From Quercus robur (Eukaryota > Streptophyta > Magnoliopsida > Fagales > Fagaceae), in the NCBI RefSeq assembly GCF_932294415.1, contig NC_065535.1, forward strand, positions 69,309,362 to 69,373,361: a stretch of 64,000 nt of DNA. Direction: 5' to 3'. The position numbers were made by a program, and so were the translations under genes. The notes beneath the pieces were generated by a model, which worked only from the letters and a program-made list of their open reading frames with translations, did no database searches and was not told the origin of the DNA. Of this stretch, positions 23,140 through 35,200 are shown piece after piece (positions within the stretch are counted from its first letter, which is position 1; the number at the start of each line of letters is the position of its first letter).

Positions 23140-24998
23140 AGAATGAGTAACATTCAATTTGGTGAGGCAAAACTCACCGTTTTGCTTGAGCCCTCGTTTT
23201 TTTTTTTTTTTTTTTTTTACAATTCGCCTGGCCCGATTTTGTTTGTGCTTTTCTGTTTTTTCTTTTAAATATTTATGTTTGCATACATAGTACTGAGACA
23301 ATAAATTCTTACAATATTTTCACAATTATTAAGGTGTAAATTTTTTATAGGTCAAAATAAAAGATTGAGACCAAACACAATTGAAAATAAATGTATTGCA
23401 AAAATGTTATAACATCTTCTTGTTGTTATAATATTTTCACAATTGCCAAAATCTCAGTTCCTTATAAATCAAAATAAAATCAAAATGCTATAAATAAATA
23501 AATAAATAAAATCACAATAATTTCACAACAAATCTTACTTGGTAAGGTATTTTTAATGGATAAAAAAGTGATATCAGTAGTGGACCCAGTTTAAAACTAG
23601 AAACAACTTGTCATTTAGAATTTATTGTGAAAATGTTGTGAATGTAGTATTTCTCTAAAATAAAATAATAATATATCATATCAAATCCTAAAAATAAAGG
23701 TATTGTGAAAATGTTATGATATTTTGTTATATTCTTAGACTTCTTTTTTAGTTTAGTCAAATTGGATGAGCCAAAATTCACGGCTTCGTGCACAATTTTC
23801 TTGTGTTGCCTTTTTGTTTTTTTTTTTTTTAATGCACAATTTTAAAATCAATAATAATTTGTCATTAAAATTTGTTGTGAAAATGTTGTGGACGTCAAAA
23901 ATAAAATAATAAAATATCAAACCAAGACCTACCACAGCTAGAAATAAAAAGTATTGTAAAAATGTTGGGACATTTTTTTTTTGTTCCTAGGCTTCTCTTT
24001 TGGTTTAGTCAAATTTGGTGAGCCAAAATTCACTGTTTTAGTCACAATTTTCTTTAATTGGCTTTTTGTCTGTTTTTTTTTTTTTTTTAATGCACAGTTT
24101 AAAGTGGTTAGCCCAGTTTAAAACCAGTAACAATTTGCCACCTAGGATTTATTATAAAAATGTTATAGACGTAACATTACTCTAAAACAAAATAATAAAA
24201 TATCATACTAGGACCCACTATAGTTAAAAATAAAGGTATTGTAAAAATATCGTGACATTTTGTTATGTTCCTAAATTTCTTTTTTAATTTATTTAGTCAA
24301 TTTGTTAAGCCAAAATTCATTGTTTTATGCACAACTTTTTTAGGTTGACTTTTTTTATAACACATTGTGTCAAGTTATAAATAAAAAATAAAAATAAAAC
24401 ACATTGTTTTACACACACACACAAAATTGACGAAGAAGCACTTTCCCCCTCTATGTTTTGGGTAGTTTCATTCCCCCCCCCCCCCCCCCAAAACTAAAGT
24501 TGAATAATTTCCTCCTTTTTATTTTGTAAATGAGCATATACCCCTATTGTTACTCTCTTAGTTAAACCCTAGCAAAATCTTATAATTCCTAAAATATTCC
24601 ATTGTGCAATGTCTAAAATACTTACGCTAAATTTAGTGTCCCAAAAAATTTCTTATTGTATTTTGAATTTTATGTGGTAGACTAGTAGTTATGCTTAGAA
24701 AGTTATAATGGTGATATACGGTGTTTTATTTGTTACTTAGAGAATACTAATTTATTAGGTTTAAATCTTCTATACTTATAATTTTATCTAATGGAAACTT
24801 TGATAACAGATGTCTTTTGTTATCTTGTTCTTTTTTAATTTCTTTTCTTACTTAAAAGGGTGTTCATTCAAAATAAGTAAGCTAAATATCGTGGTTAAGC
24901 CCATAAAACAAAATGAGAAAGAAGGAAGTATGAATAACAAAAACTTAATTGTAGATGGTTGCAAGTATTTAATTTGATGAAGAGCTTCAAATTGTAGC

Positions 24999-25034
<36 letters not shown>

Positions 25035-25277
25035 TCATCATCATTCATTGCGAAAAATTAAATATTGTGGAAAGATGATCACATTCATTATCATTCTTAG
25101 TAGCATTTTTTAGTGAGTAAATATTACATTTAGTAAGTAGGTTCTAAGAAATTGTCATAGTAAATAGCTGTTTTAAATTTAAGTATATGACTTCATACTT
25201 CTTCCCCAAAAAAGGCATCTATCTTAATTTTCTCATTAAAGGGATAGCACATGTCTCGCATGTGCAACCCAAACTAG
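22386..25277 (+). mobile_element. Probable non-autonomous Helitron
   Basis: The left end reads A|TCTATTAACTATATAAAA, with the expected 5' TC and a host A before it. The right end has a 7-bp hairpin (GCACATG, loop TCTCG, CATGTGC, at 25246-25264), then a 9-base spacer and CTAG at 25274-25277 followed by a host T. These are the three hallmarks of Helitrons. No Rep/helicase frame is present. The interior is AT-rich and made of many diverged copies of a segment containing CACAATATTTTCACAATT in both orientations, with long poly-T, one poly-C run (about 24473-24488) and an (AT) tract near 25000-25031. Confidence 0.6.
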
Positions 25278-25802
25278 TATTTATTAAAAGTTATTTATAT
25301 ACTTTTTTTTTTCTTTTTTCTTTTCTTAAAGCAATTTTCATTATTGTAATACAACGATTTGGTTGATGTTTATTGATGATGCAAAGGATCTTAATGGGCC
25401 ACTTGTTCAAAGTGGAGAAATGGAAGGTCTACAAATGGAAATCACTTAAGCAAAGAGCATCGGTGTGGTGTTGACCTAAACTTATCTAATACTAAAGTTA
25501 GAATTCACAAAATTCAAAAATGCTGAAAATATTGGAGTTTTTAGAGTTTTTCTCCTGTACATTGAACTGGCTGTGAACTGGGGTTTATTTAAGAGTGATT
25601 TCTCATCTTTTATTTTCTCCATTTTTGGAGTCGTGCCATAATTGGTATATTGATATTTATGAAAAATGAGAATCTCAAGATTTGTACCCATAATTTGTGA
25701 TAATAGGTTGGTGGAGCAAAAATCATGTACTTTAATTTTGGAGATGGTGTCTTTTCATTTAAAGGTCTTTGTCCACTTGGAGAAATTATACAGTTCTCTG
25801 AT

Positions 25803-25961
25803 GGATCACGTTACTTGTCCACCATTCAACTAAAAGACTCCCACTTGTTTAAAATTACTGAATCAGTAATCAGTTTCTGTTTTAAAAAAATTTTCTAACT
25901 AAGCAATTTTAAACAAATGTGAGTCTTTTAGTGAAATGGTGGATCACGTCACTTGTCCACC
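25803..25961. repeat. Small inverted-repeat (MITE-like) element
   Basis: Arms 25819-25856 and 25905-25942 are about 38 bp each and pair with a few mismatches (CCACCATTCAACTAAAAGAC on the left against its complement on the right). A 21-bp direct repeat, GGATCACGT(T/C)ACTTGTCCACC, overlaps and flanks the arms (25803-25823 and 25941-25961). This stretch is absent from the related sequence at 4690. Confidence 0.65.
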
Positions 25962-26930
25962 ATGTGGACCTTATAATTTCTCATCCACTTGCCATTGTCT
26001 ATTCACTTTTCCAATACCTCATCTAAGCTGCCTATCTGCAAAACGTAGGAAGAGCATCGACTCTCATCCATTGGATGAGAGATGTTGGAAGAATGGTACC
26101 ATCATTTATTATATTTTTCAAATAACTAATTAAGATTTAAGACTCATTCATTACGAAAATCTATTAAAAAGATATAAATTTTTTTTTTTTTTTTGGGAAT
26201 ATGGTACTGTTTATAAATATTTTCATGAAATGTATAGTTGAGTTAGATAATTTTTATATGGGTTGAAAATAATCCTAAATTGGAGAGGTGGTAGACACAA
26301 AGTTATGTTGGATTTGAATTCTATTTGTACAATTCTAGGGCAACAAACAAAATGTTTAAAATCAGAGGTGTACCCTAACTATTTCATTGGTTGAAAACTT
26401 GAAACTTGAAAGAGAATGAAATCTAGAGAGGCACAAACCCAGCATTGCCTTAATTTTAGCAAGTTGTTGGATCATACACATCATACAACTGCAACTATCA
26501 ATTTAGCTTGGTGACAAAGAAGGATGGGATTAAAGTTAAACATTAATTGCACCGATTTATATATAATTAGTATGTACAATTTAAGGTAATGTTACCAAAT
26601 TGATGGTGAAATTTTAGTGTTAGTCTATGTTTTTGGTAAATGAGTAAGCCCATTAAATAATTCAATGTCATATTGTGAGTTATGTCACTCTACCTCAAAA
26701 CTAATTAGTAACACACTCAAGCATTTAACATTGCACCCGCAATCTCTTTTTTAGAGCAATCTAGGTAACCAAATTAATAAATTAAAGTCTCCAACATTTA
26801 GGATAAATATTGCAGGGACCAATTGATTAAAGTTTCAGTGATCAAAGTTTGGTTAGAGCATGACATATGTGCTTGTATGCCTTTAATTAGAACACTACAA
26901 AAGGACTCCATCTGAGTACGTATCTGACCT

Positions 26931-27071
26931 TTTCTGTTGAAGATACTTAAGATACTTCACACTCCTGGTGCATAACAGTGCATATCAAAGCTCTTGACCT
27001 TGAGTTAGAACTTAAATCATTCACTATGCATAGTTTTTTCTTTTAACCAAAAGCAATCAGTCATTTTGTCC
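26931..27071 (-). pseudogene. Third methyltransferase exon-1 remnant
   Basis: Minus-strand match to the end of exon 1 and to the remnant at 5361-5460, including the ...CTTCAACAG.. and GATATGCACTGTTATGCACC stretches. It forms the right end of a longer homology (25386-27071 against 4366-5470). Only a few dozen codons are recognisable and they are decayed. Confidence 0.6.
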
Positions 27072-27840
27072 CTTTTGGAATAGAGTTATAGTTCAGTTTC
27101 TCCAAGCCCTAACTAAAAGACAAGGCTAATAATGATATGTCTGCTCATACGTGCAATGAAGTCTCATAAAAAAACCTCAAGAAAGGTGATCTTTTTAAAA
27201 GGTTGTCTCAAATGATATGAGAGAGAGAGAGAACACTAAAACATCATGGTCGACAAATGTGTGTCCAGATGCACAGAATGCTCATACAAATTGAGGCCTG
27301 TAAAAGGAAAATTACCAAGGATATTAGATAGGAGTATAGGTCTCTATCATTTATCTCACGTGGAAAAAAATAGACTATGTATCCACAACTACAAGGCTTT
27401 GGACTTAAAAAAATATGACTTTCAAAATAAATTGAAAGGTTATATAAAAAGAAAAAAAAAAGGAAAAAAAAAACACTAAATGGTCATTTATTCTCAATTA
27501 ATTCGAAAAGACAAAGGGCTGGGAAGAAAATAATAATTAAATGAGAGAATTGTAAATACTGGGGGGAAAAAAGTAAGTCTAATGAAAAAGCATTAATTAA
27601 TAAGTAAAAGAAAATGAAACTATGTAAGTTATAAAAGAAAAATAAATAAGAAATAAATTCATGTAAGTTAACAACACTAATAGCAACATGCTGTGCTTTG
27701 TAACGCGGAGTCGCAGCCTTGTGATTCTGTGAACCAGTTCTTAAAGGGCATTAAGGTGGTATTGAAGAAAGTAAGAGCTTAGAAGAATAGGGAAAAAAAA
27801 TTATCTCAATTAATGTCCGATGCCTCCTTTATTTTATATA
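27072..27840. other. Spacer, no gene supported
   Basis: AT-rich DNA. One open frame (27246-27479) ends in a low-complexity Lys tail from an A-rich tract and matches nothing I recognise, so I do not call a gene. Confidence 0.45.
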
Positions 27841-28190
27841 GTTTTTTTTTTTTTTTTTATAGATAAACTGCAATTTCATTAATAACTAAAAAGTAATACA
27901 ACAATCGCACCTGCAAGCTTCCCAAACTGTAAGAGACAAATTGCAATTATTACAAGAGAAACTAGCTTTAACAGCAACAGAAAGTTTAACAAATGAGCTG
28001 CTAAGTTAAAAGAACTACTAAATCCTAACCCAGCAAAACTCACAACTAACAAAATACAAACTTAAATCAGAAGTATTACTAATAACAACATAAATAGACC
28101 AACTTTTACATCCCCTTCCACTATGATATTGCAAAAATTTTCAGACCTAGGGTCCTAGCCAAGTTTAAAACCCACAAACTTTTATATAGT
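27841..28190 (-). mobile_element. Possible retroelement 3' tail
   Basis: Read on the minus strand, this ends ATTAATGAAATTGCAGTTTA followed by a long poly(A) (poly-T at 27841-27859). That arrangement is common for truncated retroposed 3' ends in plants. No coding region is left. Family not determined. Confidence 0.35.
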
Positions 28191-28259
28191 TTATTAGTTT
28201 AGATAGATTTCACGGGGACAGGTTGCATTTTGTTAAAGAAGTTTAAGATTTTGTTGTAT

Positions 28260-28757
28260 TAGGGGCGGAGCTACTCTTTGACTGGGGGGCTATGGCCCCC
28301 CCTGGATTTTGGGGAAAAAATTTTCTTTAAGTATAGGTATATTTAATGTTAATGTTCAATTAGCCCAAAAAAAATTAATCTCGGAGCTATGTTATGACCA
28401 GGGCCTTCACAAGTCACAACACCCCTTATATATGTTGTTTGCTATCTCATATGAGAAAATAAACTTAGAGATGAAGATGAGAGAGAAATTTCTCATTGAA
28501 TGAATAAGGAAAGTGCAGCTCTGCTTATATATACAAGGAACATAGCACTTGAATGAAACAAAATAAAAACAATTAAAAACAAGCTTTTTAATTTTAACAC
28601 AAATCAAGTTCTAGTACTGCACTTTTTAGATTCTCAATATCAAAATTAGCCTAAATTCTCTCCCTTAACGACCAAAATATTGCAATTTTTTATTAAATTT
28701 TTTTTTTTTAAAGTCCAAACTTTGCCCCCCAAACCTTCGGCTCTAGCTCCGTCCCTG
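28260..28757. mobile_element. Short non-autonomous hAT element
   Basis: Terminal inverted repeats TAGGGGCGGAGCTA and (reading in from the right) CAGGGACGGAGCTA bound about 498 bp. Flanking 8-bp sites TGTTGTAT (28252-28259) and AGTTGTAT (28758-28765) match at 7 of 8 positions, as expected for a hAT target-site duplication. There is no transposase. Confidence 0.75.
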
Positions 28758-28765
28758 AGTTGTAT

Positions 28766-30453
28766 GGGATTTCAAATTTTTCATTTTCTGAAAAATATTT
28801 TACATAGAGACAAATGTAGTCGAAGAGAGTGGTTTTCTTGGTCAATGTAAAATGGTTTCGGTTTTTTTCAATCACTCTAAAACACGAGAAAATGAGAAAT
28901 ACAGTTTCTGAAAAATGTTTTGTGCTGAAACAGCAGGCGGCTTAGTGTAGCACCATAATTAGTTGTGTCTTATAATGCTTTTATTAAAATGCATGTTTTT
29001 GTTTTTTAAGTTTAGTTTCAAATTATACACTTTAAAAGGGCAGCAATGTTTATCGTACAGTCCAAAAAGAAGACATTTCATGTTCATACGTACAAGGGTG
29101 AGAAACTGAAAATTGGAATGCTTTGAATTGAAAGCCATGATTGCAATATGAATTGGTCTCCAGCTAATTTGAACTTCCAGATGCCAACACATTTCACGTG
29201 CACCATGCACACTGATAAAGTACAGACAAAATGAATAAATTTTTCAGTCCTTGCCTCCCTATGGATCTCGCGTCACCTTTTGTTCTCTAACATCCGCCTA
29301 CAGACACACCCAAATCTACACCCACTTACATACGGACCACCACTGATACATACTGAAAACATAATTTAAGTATAACTTTCACAAAGTAGCACTTAAGCAT
29401 ATTGTGAATTTGGGTTAAGTGTGTCCCTAACATTATTCTAAATCTCACCGGCAGCCCAGACACCTGTTTTCATTATGCAATCTAACAGCCACATCAAAAC
29501 CACATAAAAGAAATCAACTTATCAAAGGTTCCCTAACTTTTGTTCTATATCGGTTTCAAAAGTTGTAGAATTTTCACCAAGTATGTTCCCCATTTGCTCT
29601 CCTTTAAGGGAACATATTTTCTTTTTTAATACGTGTTGAAGCCTCTTACTACAACTTCGGCTAATGTTTGTAATATATGTAAACATTGACATTGACAATG
29701 TTTTAGATAGAGGACCGCATGGAGGCCTTTTTGTCTAGGTAGGGTAACTAGAATAATGTTTGACATTGAAAGCAAATTAGTTTAAGGCTTATTGGTCTAT
29801 GGAGTTAGGTGAGCCTGCCTTTGCATTAGTACCATTCTTCTTTCTAATTCATATTTTGGGGAGACTAGAATGATGATGATTGGCTTTCTTGACTTTTAAT
29901 AATTAATTTCATACATATTATGATAGACAGAAGTGTAATACGAGACAAATATTGGGAAGTTCATAAATCAGTACATGCTCATCCATTCTTAATCCAACAA
30001 AGTTTGATTATAAATTTAGTTGTATTCTTCTTCTTTTTTTTGAAATTGAATTTAGTTGTATTCTAAAACTACAACTTCCACTCAAAAAATTAATATGGTT
30101 ACATGTTTTGAAAATCTAACCATTAAATTGTATGTTCTTTATATTCTTAACATACACAAAATTTTATTTCAGTCAAATGATATTTACTATTCAATCCATA
30201 ATTTATTTTTTATGCATAATTTTATACTACAAAAACTTGAAATATAAATATTTGATTGATGGTGTAGTTATTGATTTTTGACATTTTTGAAATTTTACAA
30301 GCACGGGAGATATAAGAAGAAAATGTAATCCAATAGTGAATTTGTCAAAATTCACATCTAATAAAAAGATATTGAGTAGAGTTGTACCCTTAACAAAGTT
30401 TGTTGCTAAATTTTATCTATAAAGTAAGTGTTAGGTGAATTAATGCATGTATA

Positions 30454-30487
<34 letters not shown>

Positions 30488-31050
30488 GCTTAAATATGAA
30501 TTCAAGTTCTTCCCATGAAAAGAATGAAACATGATAAGAATTTGACAACACCACTTACAAGTCTTTCGACCAAGAAATGTGGAGTCGTAGACACTACCAT
30601 CAAAATCCAGTTGGATAACACTTATCTAAGACTTATTTACTAAAAACTAATGCACTATCATCTCATACCTACCTAAGGAATATAAATTCATTTTACCATA
30701 TTTTGTGTTCTATTTTATATTTCACCGATCACAATTTTTCATGTGTTTAAAGTTTTTTTCATTTTAAACTTCAACTATTTTATAAAAAAGTAAAATAAAT
30801 ACATGGCAAGTTGTGATTCCGAATTCACTAATTAATTTTAGCATTTGTCCTATGACAGGTTCAATTATCTTATTACCCTAAAAAATAAAAGAAAGAAGAG
30901 AAAGAAAAATCTCCAATTATTTAGTATGTAAAAACTAGTCCACTTTATTACAATCTACCCTTAGACCAAATTCACTCACCAGGAAAGCTCCCCACCCCTC
31001 CCCCCCTCCAAAGCGATTAAAATGAGCCATAAAATGAGACTATCATTTAA
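28766..31050. other. Gene-free spacer
   Basis: AT-rich intergenic DNA with an (AT) tract followed by poly-T at about 30448-30487. No coding, RNA or clear transposon feature was recognised. Confidence 0.5.
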
Positions 31051-31052
31051 TG

Positions 31053-31696
31053 CTCTGTTTGTTTCAGTAGAAAACCTTATTTGAATATAGTTTTTTATTT
31101 GGCAGTATAACAAAAAATGGGTTAAAAGAAAATTATATCTTAACTTCCCTTAATAAGCTTAGTGTGATTTAGAATTGTTTTATGTTACTGTTTGTTTCAA
31201 TGAAAAACCTTATGTGGAAATAGTTTTTTTTTTTTTTTTTTTTTTTTTGCAGTATAAAAAAATATGGGTAAAAAAAAAAAAAAAAAAAAAAATCTCTTAA
31301 CTTCTTTTAATTAGCTTGGTGTGATATATAGTTGTTTTCTGTTAAAATTTTCTAGAGAACAATTTTGTCTCACACAAAGATAAATAAAAATAAAAATAAA
31401 AACAAATCTATTTCATGCAAAACTAAACAAGTGAAGTCAAGAGAGAGAGTTTTTCAACTCTCTAGAAAATGTTTGTTGAAAATTAATAAAATTTTCTAGA
31501 AAACAACTTTATGTTACATGAAACTAAACAAATATATAACAACTCTATTTCCCATGAAACTAAATAAGAAAAATCAAGAGAGATAGTTTCCCAACTCATT
31601 TTAAGGTCGTTACCAGTCATTGGAAAATGAAATGGTTTTCTAGAAAATGTTTGTTGAAAAATGAATGAAAAATGTTAATGTCAAAACAAACAAAGT
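31053..31696. mobile_element. MITE-like element with internal tandem repeat
   Basis: The ends CTCTGTTTGTTTCAG and, inverted on the right, ACTTTGTTTGTTTTGAC form an imperfect terminal inverted repeat. Inside, a segment of about 133 bp starting CTGTTTGTTTCA is repeated (31055 and 31188). The interior also has a long poly-T and a long poly-A tract (31219-31244 and 31269-31292). No target-site duplication was settled. Confidence 0.4.
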
Positions 31697-31961
31697 ATAA
31701 GATTAGAGTAATGTTCTTATCAAAAAAAAGAAAAAGAAAAAAATATTAGAGTAATGTTATAACCACAAACTATTTTATTGGTCTTCATTTAAACCCATCA
31801 CTAATATCACTTTTCATTTACTAATAATCACTCATCTTTGAAAAAAATTTGTAAAATAATTTGTATCTCTAGTATTATTCATAAAATTATACTTTTACAT
31901 TTGTAATATTTAGTTTAAATTATAAGATAGATTTATTTTGAATGAAGAAGAGAAGTTACAG

Positions 31962-31964
<3 letters not shown>

Positions 31965-32001
<37 letters not shown>
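31965..32001. repeat. (CT)n(CA)n microsatellite
   Basis: CTCTCTCTC runs into about 15 CA units, roughly 230 bp upstream of the P450 start codon and 80 bp upstream of its TATA box, so length variation here could affect promoter spacing. Confidence 0.9.
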
Positions 32002-32002
<1 letters not shown>

Positions 32003-32078
32003 TTTGTCCTTATCTATTCTAACTTTTTAGTAAACCTGTTTTAAAGGCAAAATCTCCGCTTCTGTTGTTTATGGTCCC

Positions 32079-32085
32079 TATATAT
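32079..32085 (+). promoter_or_regulatory. TATA box of the P450 gene
   Basis: TATATAT lies 150 bp upstream of the chosen ATG, with the first exon expected to begin about 30 bp downstream. Confidence 0.5.
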
Positions 32086-32228
32086 GTAAGTTTGCAAGCC
32101 TGCCAAAACACAGCAATTGAGACCGTAACAAAGGCTCGAGAATCAACAAACAAGACAAGCTTGTGGCATTTCTAAGAATAGACAAGCTTGTGAATTTCTT
32201 CTGCAAGAGATATCATATATCAGGCACT

Positions 32229-35200
32229 ATGGTTTTGATTTTTCCTATTATATTAGCTCTGTGTTTAGGCCTAGTTTTGTCTTTTCTTCTCGTAAACTTC
32301 TTCAGGAAACAAGATGCTCCAAACTTACCTCCCGGGCACATGGGATGGCCCCTTTTGGGAGAGACTATTGGCTTCCTCAAACCCCATAAATCAAACTCTA
32401 TTGGAAACTTCTTACAACAACGTTGCTCTAGGTAATATACCAAGTTCCTTTATTTTGTATATATATTCTCTCTTCCTATGTTCTTGGATGAAGTTTCGTC
32501 ATACATTAGTATCAAATTAAGCAGGACATTTGTACCAAGATATGCCCATGCAGCTAAGTCTTATAAAAAAAATGTATATCAATTTGGAGTGTTTTCATGC
32601 AGGTATGGGAGGATTTTTAAGTCTCATCTATTTGGCTCACCAACCATAGTTTCCTGCGATCATGAGTTCAACCTTTTCATTCTTCAGAATGAGGAGAAGC
32701 TATTTCAGGTGAGCTACCCCAAGTCCATGCAAGGCATTCTTGGGAAGTATTCTTTGATTATCGCAACCGGAGAGATTCACAAGAAGCTTAGAAGCTTTGC
32801 TGTCAGCTTCATCGGCACGTCCAAGTCAACACCAGAATTCTTTCATCTTGCGGAAAATATGTCAATCTCAATGATGGATTCATGGAAAAGCTGTAAACCA
32901 GTTTCGTTTTACAAAGAAGCTAAAGAGGTATATAGTACTTTCAGCAGCTTAATTACATGGTAAAAATAAGATTAAATTGCATATTTGATACTTAGCTTTA
33001 ATCTTTGTCTTAAAGTCATCCTCGTGTTTTAAAAATGTTGGGAAAAGGTCCTTATCATCATTTTTAATGGATAAAAATTATGATGTAGCAAATGGAATTC
33101 ATGAAATCAAAATCACTTTGATGAGGTGGAGTTTATAAAAAAGTCATTATTAGTACACAAAACTCTCATTTTTGTGAGGTCTAAGAGAGTTTCTATGCAT
33201 GTTGTAGTATTATATGTATTTTAATCTTACATTATTTTTGGTACTCTTCTTTGTTATTTTAATCTAATGTTATTTTTGGTAATTTTCTTGTATGTTATCT
33301 AATTGGGTGAATATAAATGTCATGTCCCATTTTTTGTGTTCAATTTTATACTTCACCAACACCTTTCCCTCTCCTCTGTGTGTGTGTTTGTTTCTCAAAT
33401 ACTTTATACTTCACCAATCACAACTTACATGTAAAAGTGTTATTACATTTAAAATTATATTCATGCATTTGGATGAGTTTATAATCAATAGAAAAGAAGA
33501 AAGATTAGTTACAACCCCTTTCTTAATTTTTTTTCCTATTCTGAAAAATTGTTGTTGTACTTATCCCTTTAGAAAATTTCATCTATGATAGCAAAATTTA
33601 AAAAATACTCATCAATATCTTTGTGTCAATCTTTTGCAATGCCAACAATAACTTGACATGATTTTATTTGTCATGTTAGTATTTTCCATCCACAAAAGAA
33701 CTGTTAAAAATTTATCATAATCAATTTTCCAAAATACATGGACTACCATGAAACAATTTTAAATATAAAGACAATTTAGAAACAAAGGTAAAATGTTGAA
33801 AACCAAATATGCCATTTAAGTAAAAATAAAATTAGCAATAACAATAACAAGAAAAAAAAATATACCAATTGAATTCATGTTTAATTTAACTTTTTCAATT
33901 CAACGCAGTTTGCACTCAAAATTATGGTGAAGGAGATTTTGAGTATTAAACCAGATGAACCACTAGCCTCAAAGATATTAGAAGACTTCGAGACCTACAT
34001 GAGAGGCTTTGTGTCTTTGCCACTAAATATACCTGGGAGTGCATATGCCAACACTGTGAAGGTACTTAACATGTATGATTAAATAAAACGGTAAAACTTG
34101 TTGCATACACCAATTTGCACAACTTGAAATCATGTCTTCAATGCACGATTTTAGTTGTTTTTCATCTATGTGTAAGAACATGTGTGCAAATTGGTGTGTG
34201 AACTTAACATCACTCTAAATAAAATGCACCCATTGATCCATGTGCTAAATTATGCTTATGCTAATACTCAAAGCTATCTTTGATATTCTCTTTTGTTGGC
34301 TTCTTTAGGCTAGAGCAAGACTTTCTTCCACTGTTAAACAAATGATTAAAGAGAGGGAACAAAGGAATATTGTGGGGCTTATAGAAAGAGGAGACTTCTT
34401 AGATGTGGTTTTGTCAAAGAAGAGCCTAACCAATGACGAGATAGTAAGCATTGTATTGGACATCTTGTTAGGGGGTTACGAGACAACTGCAACACTGATG
34501 TCCTTAATTGTCTACTTTCTTGGGCAAGCACCAAATGCTTTAGAAAATTTGAAGGTTGCTCTCTATTTTCTCTCTCTTAGAATCTGCATGAACAAAAATA
34601 TTACATGCTAATTGCTAAAGAGGGTTATTTTGTTCAACATTTATGTGTACTATACAGGAAGAACACCAAGGGATAAGGAAAAGAAAAAAGGATGGAGAAC
34701 CTTTGAACTGGGAAGATTACAAGAAAATGAAGTTCACCCGCAATGTAATTATTAACATCATATTTATATATAGTGGTTAATTTTCAACTAGAAAGATTAT
34801 AAAAGTCTTCATATAGAACTAACACATGCTAACTGTAGGTTATATGTGAAGCAATGAGATGTGGGAATGTAGTAAAATTTCTGCACAGGAAAGCTCTGCA
34901 AGATGTTAAATATAAAGGTTCTTAATTTACATAATTAGAAGTACTGTTTTGTAGTATATTATATGATTGTCTCTTTATTGCAATAATTGGTGACAGCTTC
35001 TAACTTAATGGAGATCATGATTAAAAATGTTGCAGATATTCTCATACCCTCAGGATGGAAGGTTTTTCCCATCTTCACAGCAGTAAATTTTGATTCAGCT
35101 CTCCATAAAAACCCCTTAGAGTTTAATCCTTGGAGATGGTTTGTAAGTATATCAATTCTTCCTCTAGTCCAATATGTAAACCAGACACCTCATTTGGACA

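Larger units (their letters stand above)
25386..27071. repeat. Older segmental duplication of the methyltransferase flank
   Basis: From GATCTTAATGGGCCAC onward this follows 4366-5470 (and 17555-18659) at moderate similarity over its whole length. The exception is an extra stretch of about 425 bp at 25694-26120 that holds an inverted-repeat element. It is much more diverged than copies A and B are from each other, so it records an older duplication of the same locus. Confidence 0.75.

Noticed and set aside
23020-23301. Lys-rich 93-codon minus-strand frame
   Set aside because: Encoded largely by long poly-T tracts; low complexity.
24473-24488. Poly-C run of about 16-18 bases as a possible structural signal
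   Set aside because: A single homopolymer in AT-rich repeat DNA; more likely a mutation-prone tract or sequencing feature.
27246-27479. 77-codon plus-strand frame with several Cys
   Set aside because: Ends in an A-rich Lys tail, has no recognisable family and no neighbouring exons.
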